DNA of 64,000 nt from an uncultured Saprospirales bacterium (GTDB lineage Bacteria; Bacteroidota; Bacteroidia; Chitinophagales; Saprospiraceae): the NCBI GenBank assembly GCA_937864265.1, contig CALMIR010000067.1:1-64000 (forward strand). The letters run 5' to 3'. The notes under the pieces were generated by a model. The model was not told the origin of the DNA and did not search any database. It saw nothing but the letters and a program-made list of their open reading frames with translations. This document shows positions 27,001-35,001 of this stretch, piece after piece (within the stretch, counting starts at the first letter, position 1; each line of letters starts with the position of its first letter). The translations under genes were made by a program, and so were the position numbers.

Positions 27001-30000
27001 CCCACGAAGTGAGCTGGAGCAGTACAGGTACGAAAAATATTACCTTAGTCGTCACAGAGAACAACTGTGCATCTGAAATAGTCACCCAATCGGTGCTGGT
27101 AGAAGCCGAACTGGCTGATCCGATGATCAATTGCAATACGACCACCTCTACAGTGGAGTTTGTTTGGATGGATGTGCCGGGCGCTGTTTCCTACAACGTT
27201 GTCGTGCTCAGCGGCGCAACGGGAACACTAAATGGCAACAGCTATTTGGTCAGCGGTTTGACGCCGGGCGATATGGTGGAGATAGAAGTGGAAGCCGTTG
27301 GCACAGGAGCTTGCGGCAGTAGTTTTGCGACAGCAATTTGTACGGCTCAAGACTGCCCGGCAATCACGATTGATATTGCTCCGGTAAATCCGATTTGCCT
27401 GGATAATACGGCTGCAGTAGTCGATTTGGAAGCTGTGCTGACAGGCGCAAGCGGTGCGGGAAGCGAAACCTGGTCGGGCAACGGCATAACGAATGCGTCG
27501 ATGGGCTTATTCGATCCCAACGCAGCAGGCCCGGGTACGCATACGATCAATTATACCTATCAAGAAGGCAACTGTACCTACAACAGCAGTATCACAATTG
27601 TGGTCAACCCGCAGCCCACGGCTGATTTTACCGTGGACAGCCCAATTTGTATCACCGAAAGCAGTACTGTCACCTTTACAGGAAATGCTGGTGGCACTGC
27701 AATTTTCGATTGGGAATTTAATGGTGGTGTGGCCAATCCCGGTACAGGCGAAGGGCCTCATGAAGTAAGTTGGGCTAATGCCGGAAGTAAAACCATTACC
27801 CTTGTTGTAACAGAAAATGATTGTGCTTCCGAGCCACTTAGCCAGATTGTAGAAGTACAAGCGCCAATACAGGCTCCGGTGGTCAGTTGTGAAACAGATA
27901 ACACCTCCATCATCTTTAGTTGGAACCCTGTAGCAGGCGCCACTGCCTATCAGGTGGTGGATATTACGGGGCCGACAGGGGTGCTTTCAGGCACCACCTA
28001 CACCGTTACCGGCCTAAGCCCGGGCACAGAAGTCACCATTCAGGTTATAGCAGAAACGGACAATTTGTGCGGTAACGTCAGTACAGAACAAAGTTGTATC
28101 GCGCTGGATTGCCCCGATGTGGTACTAGATATATCCGCCATTAACCCACTTTGTATTGGGGATGCCCCAGTTAATTTGATAGCTAATGCCAGCGGTGGTG
28201 TTGGCGGCGGTACATTTGCCTGGTCGGGCGTAGGTGTGGTCGGGAATACTTTCGATCCAGCATTGGTGCCATCTCCAGGCGACTATACGGTTAGCGTAGA
28301 ATATACAGAAGGCGTTTGCGTTTTCACAGAGAGCGCGACCATTACGGTCAATGGCATTCCAGAATCATCGTTTGCGGTAGAAAGCCCGGTGTGCATTAAT
28401 GAGCCGGCCACTATCACTTATACTGGTGATGCTGGTTCAATTGCAATATTTACCTGGAACTTTGGTGGTGGAACAGCCATTCCAGGCACGGGGATTGGCC
28501 CACATGAGGTAAGTTGGAGTGCTGCTGGAGTCCAGACGATTAGCCTTGTTGTAGAACAAAATGGCTGTACACCGGCGCCAAGTTCTGCAACCGTTACGGT
28601 GGAAAGCCCGCTTAATGCCCCAATTATCAGTTGCGAAACGACCAGTACTTCTATTGTTTTTTCCTGGAATCCCATTGCAGGCGCTACTACTTATCAGGTA
28701 GATGTACTATCTGGCATGATGGGTACTTTGTCCGGTACTACTTACACAGTTACTGGACTTAATCCTGGCGATGAAGTAGAAATAATGGTCACGGCTATTG
28801 GAAGCGGCCCTTGTGGGAATAGTTCTTCCTCAGCCACTTGTATTGCCCAAGATTGTCCCAGTTTATCCGTTGATGTAAGCGGGCCTACGGCCATTTGCAG
28901 CGGCGACGACTTGAGCTTCAATCTGAACATCAATGCGAGCACTGCAGGCCCATTTACCGTAACTTATACTTTAAATGGAGCGCCCAATGATCTCATCGCG
29001 CCAGCGGGAGCATCCGTCATCAACATCAACGAGCCTGTTTCCGCAAATACGACCCTTGTTATTGAATCCGTCATAGACAATAGTTTGCCGAGCTGTATCT
29101 ATCCAGGCAATGCCACTTGGACGGTTCAGATAGACGCACCGAATAATGCCGGTACAGCTTTGCCTGGCCCTGCATTTTGCGAAGGAACAGGTAGCGTTAT
29201 CAACTTGGCGGATTTGTTGAGTGGGGCAGATGTTGGCGGACTATGGTCGGAAAGCAGTACTCCCCCTTCAACTGGCGGCGCTTTCAACGCAGCAGCAGGC
29301 ACATTTAATCCGGTCAATCAAGCTGGCGGCACCTATACTTTTACGTACACGGCGGATAATGGCGGAGTATGTCCCACAGACGAACAAATCGTGAATGTCA
29401 CCGTGATTGCTACCCCGGTTGCCGATGCAGGGGCAGATCAGGAATTGACTTGTAACATGGGCATGGTGTCTTTAGGGGGCAGTGGTACTACTACCGGTGT
29501 TAGTTATGAATGGATTGGCCCAGACGGTACAGTAATTGTCAATCCTGACCAAGCTTTTATCGAAGTAGGCCAGCCGGGTGTGTTTACGCTAACGGTAACA
29601 AATGCAGCAGGTTGTACAGCCAGCGATGCAGTGACGGTAACGGCCAATTTGGAGATACCTACTTTCTCGATCGAAGTGTCTCAAATTTCTTGCTTTCAAG
29701 CCGATGACGGCGCCATCAGCATCAATGATATTACGGGAGGCACTCCCCCGTATTCCATCTCGCTCAACGGCGGTACACCGACTAATCAAACCTTCTTCAC
29801 CGGCCTTGGTGCTGCCAATTATTCCATTATTGTGACCGACCAAAACGGCTGCAATACGGAAATCATGGCCAACCTGGAAGAACCGGAAGAAGTAGTCGTG
29901 GTACTGAGCACCAATTTGGAGGGCGAAAACGTCATTCAACTGGGCGACAGTATTTTATTGACGGCTGTTTTCAATCCTGGTCTGGATATTCAGTCTATTG

Positions 30001-30437
30001 TTTGGCAGCCCGATTCCATTGGTTTGAACAACGAGCCTTCAGTTTGGGTAAGCCCAGAGGTAACTTCTAGCTTTTCTGTGACCATCTCAGATGCCAACAA
30101 TTGCAGCGATTCTGACAATACGACAATCATTGTTGAAAAAAACAGGCCTGTTTTCTTGCCTAATGTATTTTCGCCAAATGATGATGGCCGCAACGATGTG
30201 TTCTTTGTGCAGGCAGGCGATGCAGTGAAAGCAATCAAATCTTTCCAGATTTTCAGCCGCTGGGGAGAAAGCGTCTTTGCGGTGTTTGATTTCCAGCCCA
30301 ATGACCCGGATTATGGCTGGGATGGCACCTATAGAGGTTCGATCCTGAATGCCGCAGTATTTGTGTATTATGTAGAAGTAGAGTTCATTGACGGGGAAGT
30401 GAAGCTTTATAAAGGCGATGTTACCCTGCTTAGATAA
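21051..30437 (+). CDS. Giant T9SS-exported modular adhesin-like protein with type B sorting domain
   Basis: 3128 residues. A signal peptide (MNVRFTLLILCLACYSNLLA) is followed by a PPC-like jelly-roll (about 22-175). A Cys/Trp-rich domain (about 185-350; NGTYASNQVVNFCYTMLNW) is followed by Ig-like stretches. From about 753 to 2606 come eight units of about 252 residues, each an fn3-like domain with paired Cys (C.TTTS.VEF.W, then AICTA.DCP), an Ig-like domain (WSG.GI, then G.HTI.Y.Y.EGNC) and a PKD domain (F.V.SPICI.ESSTVT.TGNA). A SprB repeat lies near 2870-2950 and a CHU_C sorting domain at about 3033-3128 (FLPNVFSPNDDGRNDVFF). It is expected on the cell surface, in adhesion or gliding. An intrinsic terminator follows. 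Confidence 0.88.
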   Translation: MNVRFTLLILCLACYSNLLAQPANDECTGAQTLNLGTPSPCPLSFPVTNTFMSNNINATSTVPYPQFTGCNPGGSTTGPAAEVWYTFTATSNQISITVSGGLAVPNIVLFTGPNCFALNPEVCARGTGNTVTLTASVTAGTTYYMLISGGDVTDQGNFTISIQSSRDCSPCVTGDALVPMPPPQNGTYASNQVVNFCYTMLNWDVTGTVEWFHAIQVQLGPGWDASTLTPTMAPPSCDGTGIWLWFDSWTSCATGQTWGPGYAYESGAGIGCGGSPIDGDPGNNWGDGNGTCAAIGSTAPPKTFCFSVQVADCLSGGNFNGNDLSVTIFPLSDGQSGSWTQVGCNSGTSYNFLASAICCDDLDPVVTDFELSSCAASCDGSITFIGGGDSQPGDSWTYLVFDQFNNVVGNFNIPSSDYQTLTGLCPGSYSIQAVNAISGCTRSETFNLGVEPPFFAIANYTPVCPGEPLQVFGSADLSGDTEIYTWTGPGGITVQGQDAILPFTGIWTLNVTVDGCPATPDMVDVQYVQTNTSALANPDEVCAGDPINLQASGGVFYDWGAEGIGASITTFAPNVASPQTITYSVTISTAQGCDVVEEVMVLVNPLPEAEIIGPTDACQDETVILTAVGGVDFEWSTSGDDFIEAVTLTAADAPIASYSVTVTDLNGCMDDAQWSILVNPPPAAMASANPETVCAGQSTQLTATGGLFYDWSTSQTGATITITPAASDIIEVTVTDANECRAVAEVAVFVDQPIAAPVVQCGTVTPSSVQFTWGAVTGATAYQVVVTTSQGGTLSGTTYTVNGLSPGELVTIQVTAVGTNSCPNPTTTFSCNALSCPPVTVTINTVAPICLTAGSPVVNLTANIAGNTMAGTTTWSGTGITNTATGTFDPNVAGVGAHTVTATYTEGLCTYTDDLVIQVFQTPTANFSINDTDICETESVTVTYTGNASAGANFNWNFGGGTAVPGTGIGPHTVTWTTGGSKTITLTVSENGCSSTTASQMVQVQDELASPVISCGTATTSSVTFNWASITGATGYTVNVLTGQSGTQAGNSYTVTGLMPGELVTIQVTALNSGPCGPSNATFSCNAANCPVFQITIPDFTVGNNICLVPTSPNVTLTASVTGGAGGGTGVWSGPGIINASAGTFSPVAAGLGTHTITFTYSEGACSASATTTINVLLTPIASFSVESPICITESSTLVYTGNASPAAFYSWDFGGGTAVPGGNGPGPQEVNWPTAGTKTLVLNVTQGNCASEEFIQTVVVEPELAAPSISCNTTTSSVEFTWPNVTGASSYNVTVLSGPSGIQSGNSYLVTGLNPGTSVEIQVEAVGTGACGSSFATAICTADDCPNVTITIDPIDPICLDGAAAVIDLEATVSGSMGTGSENWSGTGIINMATGLFDPIIAGAGFHTITFSYEENNCSYDSSIDIVVNPQPNATITVDSPICITQTSTVTYTGGASPAAMYSWNFDGGIGNPGAGVGPHEISWPSVGGKTITLTVTEANCTSEPFSQSVTVESELIEPDITCTTTTSTVEFSWADVPGAISYNVTVLSGPAGVLSGNSYLVSGLNPGDMVEIQVEAVGTGPCGSSFATANCVAQDCPTVNIDIDNVVPICLNAAAAVIDLEAALTGASGAGSETWSGNGITNASMGLFDPNAAGPGTHTINYTYQEGNCTYNSSITIVVNPQPTADFTVDSPICITESSTVTFTGNAGGTASYSWTFDGGTAMPGVGVGPHEVSWSSTGTKNITLVVTENNCASEIVTQSVLVEAELADPMINCNTTTSTVEFVWMDVPGAVSYNVVVLSGATGTLNGNSYLVSGLTPGDMVEIEVEAVGTGACGSSFATAICTAQDCPAITIDIAPVNPICLDNTAAVVDLEAVLTGASGAGSETWSGNGITNASMGLFDPNAAGPGTHTINYTYQEGNCTYNSSITIVVNPQPTADFTVDSPICITESSTVTFTGNAGGTASYSWTFDGGTAMPGVGVGPHEVSWSSTGTKNITLVVTENNCASEIVTQSVLVEAELADPMINCNTTTSTVEFVWMDVPGAVSYNVVVLSGATGTLNGNSYLVSGLTPGDMVEIEVEAVGTGACGSSFATAICTAQDCPAITIDIAPVNPICLDNTAAVVDLEAVLTGASGAGSETWSGNGITNASMGLFDPNAAGPGTHTINYTYQEGNCTYNSSITIVVNPQPTADFTVDSPICITESSTVTFTGNAGGTAIFDWEFNGGVANPGTGEGPHEVSWANAGSKTITLVVTENDCASEPLSQIVEVQAPIQAPVVSCETDNTSIIFSWNPVAGATAYQVVDITGPTGVLSGTTYTVTGLSPGTEVTIQVIAETDNLCGNVSTEQSCIALDCPDVVLDISAINPLCIGDAPVNLIANASGGVGGGTFAWSGVGVVGNTFDPALVPSPGDYTVSVEYTEGVCVFTESATITVNGIPESSFAVESPVCINEPATITYTGDAGSIAIFTWNFGGGTAIPGTGIGPHEVSWSAAGVQTISLVVEQNGCTPAPSSATVTVESPLNAPIISCETTSTSIVFSWNPIAGATTYQVDVLSGMMGTLSGTTYTVTGLNPGDEVEIMVTAIGSGPCGNSSSSATCIAQDCPSLSVDVSGPTAICSGDDLSFNLNINASTAGPFTVTYTLNGAPNDLIAPAGASVININEPVSANTTLVIESVIDNSLPSCIYPGNATWTVQIDAPNNAGTALPGPAFCEGTGSVINLADLLSGADVGGLWSESSTPPSTGGAFNAAAGTFNPVNQAGGTYTFTYTADNGGVCPTDEQIVNVTVIATPVADAGADQELTCNMGMVSLGGSGTTTGVSYEWIGPDGTVIVNPDQAFIEVGQPGVFTLTVTNAAGCTASDAVTVTANLEIPTFSIEVSQISCFQADDGAISINDITGGTPPYSISLNGGTPTNQTFFTGLGAANYSIIVTDQNGCNTEIMANLEEPEEVVVVLSTNLEGENVIQLGDSILLTAVFNPGLDIQSIVWQPDSIGLNNEPSVWVSPEVTSSFSVTISDANNCSDSDNTTIIVEKNRPVFLPNVFSPNDDGRNDVFFVQAGDAVKAIKSFQIFSRWGESVFAVFDFQPNDPDYGWDGTYRGSILNAAVFVYYVEVEFIDGEVKLYKGDVTLLR
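25929..27700 (+). repeat. Perfect 756-bp tandem repeat inside the adhesin gene
   Basis: The sequence from 25929 repeats with an exact period of 756 bp (25929, 26685, 27441) for about 2.3 copies and stays identical until 27700, where the third copy diverges. The period equals 252 codons, so the frame is kept and one whole fn3/Ig/PKD unit is duplicated. Neighbouring units in the same protein are only similar, so this is a recent event. Confidence 0.92.
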
Positions 30438-30460
30438 AAAAAGGGCTCAGCTAACGATAA

Positions 30461-30502
30461 AAAAATCGCCCATCCGCTTTTAGTGGATGGGCGATTTTTT
30501 TT
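30461..30502 (+). terminator. Intrinsic terminator of the adhesin gene
   Basis: Stem ATCGCCCATCC (30465-30475) pairs with GGATGGGCGAT, followed by an unbroken run of T. A run of A precedes the stem, so it could work in both directions and also serve the convergent serine hydrolase gene. Confidence 0.9.
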
Positions 30503-30572
30503 AAATGCCAATGTACAAAATATGCGGCGGAGCGTCAGGTTGACTTCGACTCTAGCCGACGTTTGAGCCGTA

Positions 30573-31934
30573 TTAACGATAATACTCTGCCATTTCCATC
30601 ATTACAGAATTGACCAAATTGTGCCAGCCCCCGTGCAAATCATTGGAAGCCATGGCGATGGTCACCTTGTATTCGGGCATATAAAGGAGTATGGCGCGGT
30701 AGCCCATCAACAACCCGGTATGGCCGTAGTGAATGATACCATAATCATCCCACAAACGCGTTCCCAAGCCGTAATCGTCGCCTCCATTTTTGTCGCCTTC
30801 ATTTTCAATCATGACATCGAGCCATTCCGGGCTAATGATTTCTCCGCTGTAGAGCGCATGGCCAAAGCGAGCCATATCAGTTGGCGTAGAAACAATAGCA
30901 CCGGCAGCACCTACAGAAGAGAGGTGGTATTCATAAGCTCGAGCATTTTCCGCCAACATGGGAATGGGTTTTGACCGGGTGCTGGTGTCATCAAAAAAGG
31001 TATCTTCCAACTGAAAAGGCTTGAAAATCCACTGTTCAAAGGCGTCCTCTAAGGGCATTTTCAACACACTTTCTATGATCATACCTAGCAGATAAAAACC
31101 TGTATTGGAATAGGCATAGCCTTCGCCTGGCTCAAACCGGGCGCTGCGTTTACCAGCGAAATTGACGATGTCCTGATCGGTCCATTTCCTGCTTTTCCAG
31201 TTGCCGTGATAGAAAGCATTGTGATTGAGGTGATCTACAATACCGGCGGTATGGCTCAACAATTGCCGGATGGTGATATCTGCCCTATTGGGGATGGTAC
31301 CCATGTCGATATAATCGATGGCTTTGTCATCCAAACCAAGGTAGCCCTGTTCTGCCATTTTCAAGATCAGTGTTGCCGTAAATAGCTTGGAAACGCTGGC
31401 TATGCGAAATTGATGGTCTGTTGTCAGGGTAGCCGATTTGCGGTAACCGCTGCGTCCATAAGTGGTGGCATGTATTTTACCTTCAGGTGTGACTACTGCG
31501 GCTGAAGCACTCAAGATATCATCGGTATAGGTCTTGCTCAAGACCTGAAAAGCATCTTCGAAGTGTTGTTGGACAGAATGCCCATAATCAACATCTACGG
31601 TCAGCATTTTCGTGCGTAGTACCTTACCATCCGTCGCTTTTATCGTGATCACATATTCATTCTTGTCTTCCATAGCCGGACGGCCATAAAGCTTCAAATG
31701 ATAGGCATCAAAATGCATCCATTCCGGCAAACCATAAGCATTTACCTCTACAATATCGTGGTCGATATCCTCTACTTCGATGGGTAATTCGAAATCTTGT
31801 TCGGTATAAGCTTTAACCTGACTGTCGGTGGGCGCGACAAATATCGGCGGCGTATTGAAAGGATCTTCAAGTGCTAAAAAAACAAAACTCAGAATAGGCA
31901 AACTGATTGCCAATGACCAGTAGAAACGTTTCAT
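30573..31934 (-). CDS. Serine beta-lactamase-fold hydrolase with N-terminal cadherin/Ig-like domain
   Basis: 453 residues with an N-terminal hydrophobic signal (MKRFYWSLAISLPILSFVFL). About 30-115 form a cadherin-like/Ig domain (YVITIKATDGKVLRTKMLTV is its last strand pair). The rest is a class C beta-lactamase/DD-peptidase fold: SVSK (SxxK, about residue 180), Y-S-N in GYAYSNTG, and HTG in GHTGLLMGY. All three catalytic motifs are present. The family includes esterases and D-amino-acid peptidases, so resistance should not be assumed. Probably periplasmic or surface-exposed. Confidence 0.85.
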   Translation of the reverse strand: MKRFYWSLAISLPILSFVFLALEDPFNTPPIFVAPTDSQVKAYTEQDFELPIEVEDIDHDIVEVNAYGLPEWMHFDAYHLKLYGRPAMEDKNEYVITIKATDGKVLRTKMLTVDVDYGHSVQQHFEDAFQVLSKTYTDDILSASAAVVTPEGKIHATTYGRSGYRKSATLTTDHQFRIASVSKLFTATLILKMAEQGYLGLDDKAIDYIDMGTIPNRADITIRQLLSHTAGIVDHLNHNAFYHGNWKSRKWTDQDIVNFAGKRSARFEPGEGYAYSNTGFYLLGMIIESVLKMPLEDAFEQWIFKPFQLEDTFFDDTSTRSKPIPMLAENARAYEYHLSSVGAAGAIVSTPTDMARFGHALYSGEIISPEWLDVMIENEGDKNGGDDYGLGTRLWDDYGIIHYGHTGLLMGYRAILLYMPEYKVTIAMASNDLHGGWHNLVNSVMMEMAEYYR

Positions 31935-32184
31935 GTATGCAGTAGGTTTGAATAATGTTAACTTGCTAACGCCCGCTTTTAAGCAGCGATTATAAAAACG
32001 CAGTTGTGTTGGGTTTGTTACAGTATTTTCAGCAACGGATTATAAATTTCTTTATCTGAATAAAAATTGGAGAAACAGAGCACAATAATAATTCGCCATT
32101 TGTTTAAATACAAAAAAAATAGCTGCAAAGCGCTATAATTAACAAAAAATATTTTAACTTTCAGCAAATCAAAATAACATTCAA

Positions 32185-32673
32185 ATGAATTATCCTGCAG
32201 TTACCAAATTTATGGCAACCAAGTTAATCACTTTTACGCCTGATGCGGACATTCGTGAGGCCATTGATGTCCTACTCAAGAAAAAAATTTCCGGTGCCCC
32301 TGTTGTTGACGACAAAGGCAAACTCATCGGTATGTTATCCGAAGTAGATTGCCTGAGAATTCTATTGGATGGCCCCTACAACAAAGAGCCAGCTAAGACC
32401 TTGGTCTGCGTCAGGGACTACATGTCTGGCGACGTGACAACCATCAGCAGCGAAAAAACCATACTGGATGCTGCATTTTTGTTTGTCAACTCCGGCCTAA
32501 AGCGCTTGCCCGTATTGGAAAATGGGGAATTAATTGGGCAGATCAGCCGGGTGGACGTACTCCATGCCGTTGCCAAAATGAAGCCAGGTATCAAGCATGT
32601 TCCGGATTCCTGGAAAGGAAGAGAACCGGCCATGCCCGACCATAAAAAGACCCATCATAGCGAAAACGCCTGA
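32185..32673 (+). CDS. Two-CBS-domain protein
   Basis: 162 residues that are almost only a CBS pair: the first (about 8-62, MATKLITFTPDADIREAIDV, then GAPVVDDKGKLIGMLSEVD) and the second (about 78-137, YMSGDVTTISSEKTILDAA, then LPVLENGELIGQISRVDVL). CBS pairs bind adenosine nucleotides and act as energy or ionic sensors. The C-terminal tail is basic and His-rich. The partner is not visible. The 250-bp gap before it contains an ATAGC...GCTAT inverted pair near 32119-32137 but no clear promoter. Confidence 0.88.
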   Translation: MNYPAVTKFMATKLITFTPDADIREAIDVLLKKKISGAPVVDDKGKLIGMLSEVDCLRILLDGPYNKEPAKTLVCVRDYMSGDVTTISSEKTILDAAFLFVNSGLKRLPVLENGELIGQISRVDVLHAVAKMKPGIKHVPDSWKGREPAMPDHKKTHHSENA

Positions 32674-32937
32674 GTACGTAATATCTTGTTGCAGGCTATT
32701 TTATCAGGGAGCTTTCGATTAATTTGTATTTAACCAGTCTTTTTAACAGAAAATATTTCCATAGTTTGCCGAACATTCCCTAATATTGTGGTTCGTAATG
32801 CAAAAGAGCGTCTCAGTGTTATACTGAAAATAGGGCGCTGTTTACAACTACTCCAATTTTTTGTCCTAACTCAGCGACCACCTTATTATTTGTTACAAAA
32901 GAGTTTTAAAAGAACGAAATCTACAAATCACGTTCGT

Positions 32938-33990
32938 ATGAAAAGTACAAAATTGCTGTTAAGCTGTCTGTTCATTGCTCTGGGAGTTTTGTCTGTAAGC
33001 GCCCAGGATATTCACTTTTCACAGTTCTACCTGTCCCCTCTGAACCTCAATCCAGCTATGACCGGTGTGATGAACTGTAACATTCGTTTGGTGGCCAACT
33101 ACAGAAATCAGTGGGCCAGTGTACTGCGGTCTAATGCCTACAACACTTATTCCGTATCTTATGACCAGCGTATCCCGGTTGGGCGCTATGATTACTTTGG
33201 AGTAGGCACTACTTTTTGGGGTGACCGCGCTGGGGAAGCCAATTTTTCTACCCTCACCGGTAAACTTTCCGCTTCTTACAGTAAGCGTATGGGCGGCTAT
33301 CGCAGCAAGGCCAATTATTTGGTCGTAGGCGCTGAAGCTGGCGTCGCTCAGCGAAGCATCGACTTCTTGAAGCTGCGCTGGGGCTTACAACACGATGGCA
33401 ATGGCGGCTACAACCCGGATGCCGATAGCGGCGAAGCCGACGTTTTCGACCGCGACAATTTCATTTTTGCTGACTTGGCCGCCGGATTGCTTTGGTTTTC
33501 TGTTTTTGATGAAAACAACAGCCTTTACTTTGGCGGATCTTTTCACCACTTGAACCGTTCCAATCAGTCGTTCAATAGCGAGGATGAAGATTTGCTGTAC
33601 AGCCGTTTCACTTTCCACGGGGGCGGTGAATTCTTGATGGGCGATCGTTTTGGCCTTGTTCCTGGGGTTATTGTGATGAGCCAGGGGCCTTCTTTTGAGG
33701 TCAATGCAGGTACCAGCTTCAAGTTTTTGCTGGGCAGCAGACGCCTGTATCAAGCTTTCCAGCTTGGTTTGTGGACGAGAATTTCCAACAAAATTGAGAC
33801 CGGCGTGTTGAACGATGCCGCGATCCTATCTACCCGTTTTGATTACGAAAATTTCAGTTTGGGCTTTAGCTACGATATCAACGTTTCTCCACTGCGTGCT
33901 GCCAGTAATTCCAATGGCGGTTTTGAATTCGCTTTGGTTTATAAAATATGCGGCCTGGAGCGCCGTGGTGTCTATTGCCCCAACTTCTAG
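32938..33990 (+). CDS. PorP/SprF-family type IX secretion membrane protein
   Basis: 350 residues from ATG 32938, where a signal peptide begins (MKSTKLLLSCLFIALGVLSV, then SAQ). The open frame reaches back to 32788 but without a signal sequence. The mature N-terminus DIHFSQFYLSPLNLNPAMTG is diagnostic for PorP/SprF, and the rest is an amphipathic beta-barrel with 'YRNQW..V', 'SYDQRIP' and a terminal aromatic-containing strand. SprF-type proteins act with the T9SS in export or anchoring of large SprB-like adhesins, often beside them. Here the nearest large adhesin is about 2.5 kb upstream. Confidence 0.9.
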   Translation: MKSTKLLLSCLFIALGVLSVSAQDIHFSQFYLSPLNLNPAMTGVMNCNIRLVANYRNQWASVLRSNAYNTYSVSYDQRIPVGRYDYFGVGTTFWGDRAGEANFSTLTGKLSASYSKRMGGYRSKANYLVVGAEAGVAQRSIDFLKLRWGLQHDGNGGYNPDADSGEADVFDRDNFIFADLAAGLLWFSVFDENNSLYFGGSFHHLNRSNQSFNSEDEDLLYSRFTFHGGGEFLMGDRFGLVPGVIVMSQGPSFEVNAGTSFKFLLGSRRLYQAFQLGLWTRISNKIETGVLNDAAILSTRFDYENFSLGFSYDINVSPLRAASNSNGGFEFALVYKICGLERRGVYCPNF

Positions 33991-34004
33991 CAACCGTCTA
34001 TTTC

Positions 34005-34044
34005 AGAAAAGCGATGGATGCCGTGGAGTACCCATCGCTTTTCT
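34005..34044 (+). terminator. Terminator-like hairpin after the PorP/SprF gene
   Basis: AGAAAAGCGATGG (34005-34017) pairs perfectly with CCATCGCTTTTCT (34032-34044) over a 14-nt loop, 15 bp after the stop codon. The T-run is part of the stem rather than a separate tail. Confidence 0.7.
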
Positions 34045-34249
34045 CCATCTTGATTTCCGATCAAGCATTTTCAATCTATCACCTCTTCCAGTTGCAATTG
34101 CTTCGTAAAATAGCTAAATTAGCGTTTGATTAGGAAATCTATAGCAACAACTCCCCAGTTTAGCAAACCTGTTTTTTAGTTTCAAAACAATTGTTTTGGG
34201 ACAACTCAACCCAAAAACAGCAACATTAACCACATAAAAGTGTAGTAAC

Positions 34250-34753
34250 ATGTTCAATAACAACAAGAACGAAGGAAATAAGACCAAAAATGGCGGTATA
34301 TTACCTTCATCCGGTTCACATGCGCTGAACAGCTTGGTTAAAGGGACCATCGTAGAAGGCACCGTAAAATCTGAGAACGATATACGTGTTGATGGTTCCA
34401 TTCGTGGCAAGCTGTTTTGCGATGCCAAAGTTATTATAGGAGCTACAGGTTTTGTAGAAGGGGAAATTCGCTGTAAAAACGCCGTCATTGAAGGTCGATT
34501 CGAAGGGCTGCTTGAAGTCAGCGAATTGCTCAATGTTCGGGAAACAGCCAAAATAAGCGGCGAAGTGCACACTGGAAAGTTGATCGTTCAATCAGGCGCT
34601 ACATTTAATGTTTCTTGTACGATGGGGGCAAAAGGCATCCAATCAGGCACCCATAAGGCGCAACATATTCCACTACCGTCGTCCAACGCCGATCTCAATA
34701 AAACAACGGAGAATGGAAGAGTTGCCAAAGAAGCCAAGGCAGCAGGAGTCTGA
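34250..34753 (+). CDS. Bactofilin (polymer-forming cytoskeletal protein)
   Basis: 167 residues with the bactofilin beta-helix core: GTIVEGTVKSENDIRVDGSI, then GKLFCDAKVIIGATGFVEG, CKNAVIEGRFEGLLEVSELL and TAKISGEVHTGKLIVQSGA. The flanks are polar and low in complexity. Bactofilins polymerise without nucleotides and scaffold cell-shape, wall or stalk functions. Its 3' end overlaps the start of the AtpZ gene by 41 bp. A bactofilin next to atpZ is a gene order I recall from Bacteroidota. Confidence 0.92.
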   Translation: MFNNNKNEGNKTKNGGILPSSGSHALNSLVKGTIVEGTVKSENDIRVDGSIRGKLFCDAKVIIGATGFVEGEIRCKNAVIEGRFEGLLEVSELLNVRETAKISGEVHTGKLIVQSGATFNVSCTMGAKGIQSGTHKAQHIPLPSSNADLNKTTENGRVAKEAKAAGV

Positions 34754-34997
34754 AAACTCCGCCGAATCAGCCGATGCAAAAAACAAAAACCGGAGGAAAG
34801 TCGATGCCTATCTGAAATACTCGGGCATGGCTTTCCAAATGGGCATCATTATATTGGTAGGGACTTATGCCGGGCAAAAACTGGATGAGTACTTTCAATC
34901 CTCACAACCGTACTGGACGGTTTTCCTGGCTTTATTTTCTATCTTTGCGGCCTTGTATGTCGTATTAAAAGACCTGTTTATCGGCAAGAAGCCCTGA
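34713..34997 (+). CDS. atpZ: AtpZ/AtpI-family ATP synthase accessory membrane protein
   Basis: 94 residues from ATG 34713, inside the bactofilin gene; a longer frame from 34608 only shadows bactofilin. The first 35 residues are hydrophilic (QQESENSAESADAKNKN). Two membrane helices follow (MAFQMGIIILVGTYAGQKLD and TVFLALFSIFAALYVVL), joined by a short loop with the AtpZ signature 'G..G..LD'. AtpZ/AtpI proteins help the F1Fo ATP synthase, with a proposed Mg2+ or c-ring role. The ATP synthase structural genes are not in this window. Confidence 0.75.
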   Translation: MEELPKKPRQQESENSAESADAKNKNRRKVDAYLKYSGMAFQMGIIILVGTYAGQKLDEYFQSSQPYWTVFLALFSIFAALYVVLKDLFIGKKP

Positions 34998-35001
34998 ATA
35001 T

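Noticed and set aside
25929..27700. A possible CRISPR or insertion-sequence repeat array
   Set aside because: The period is 756 bp and in frame with protein modules; no short spacers, no transposase.
30573..31934. Antibiotic-resistance beta-lactamase
   Set aside because: Only the general SxxK/YxN/HxG fold is present; many family members are esterases or peptidases.
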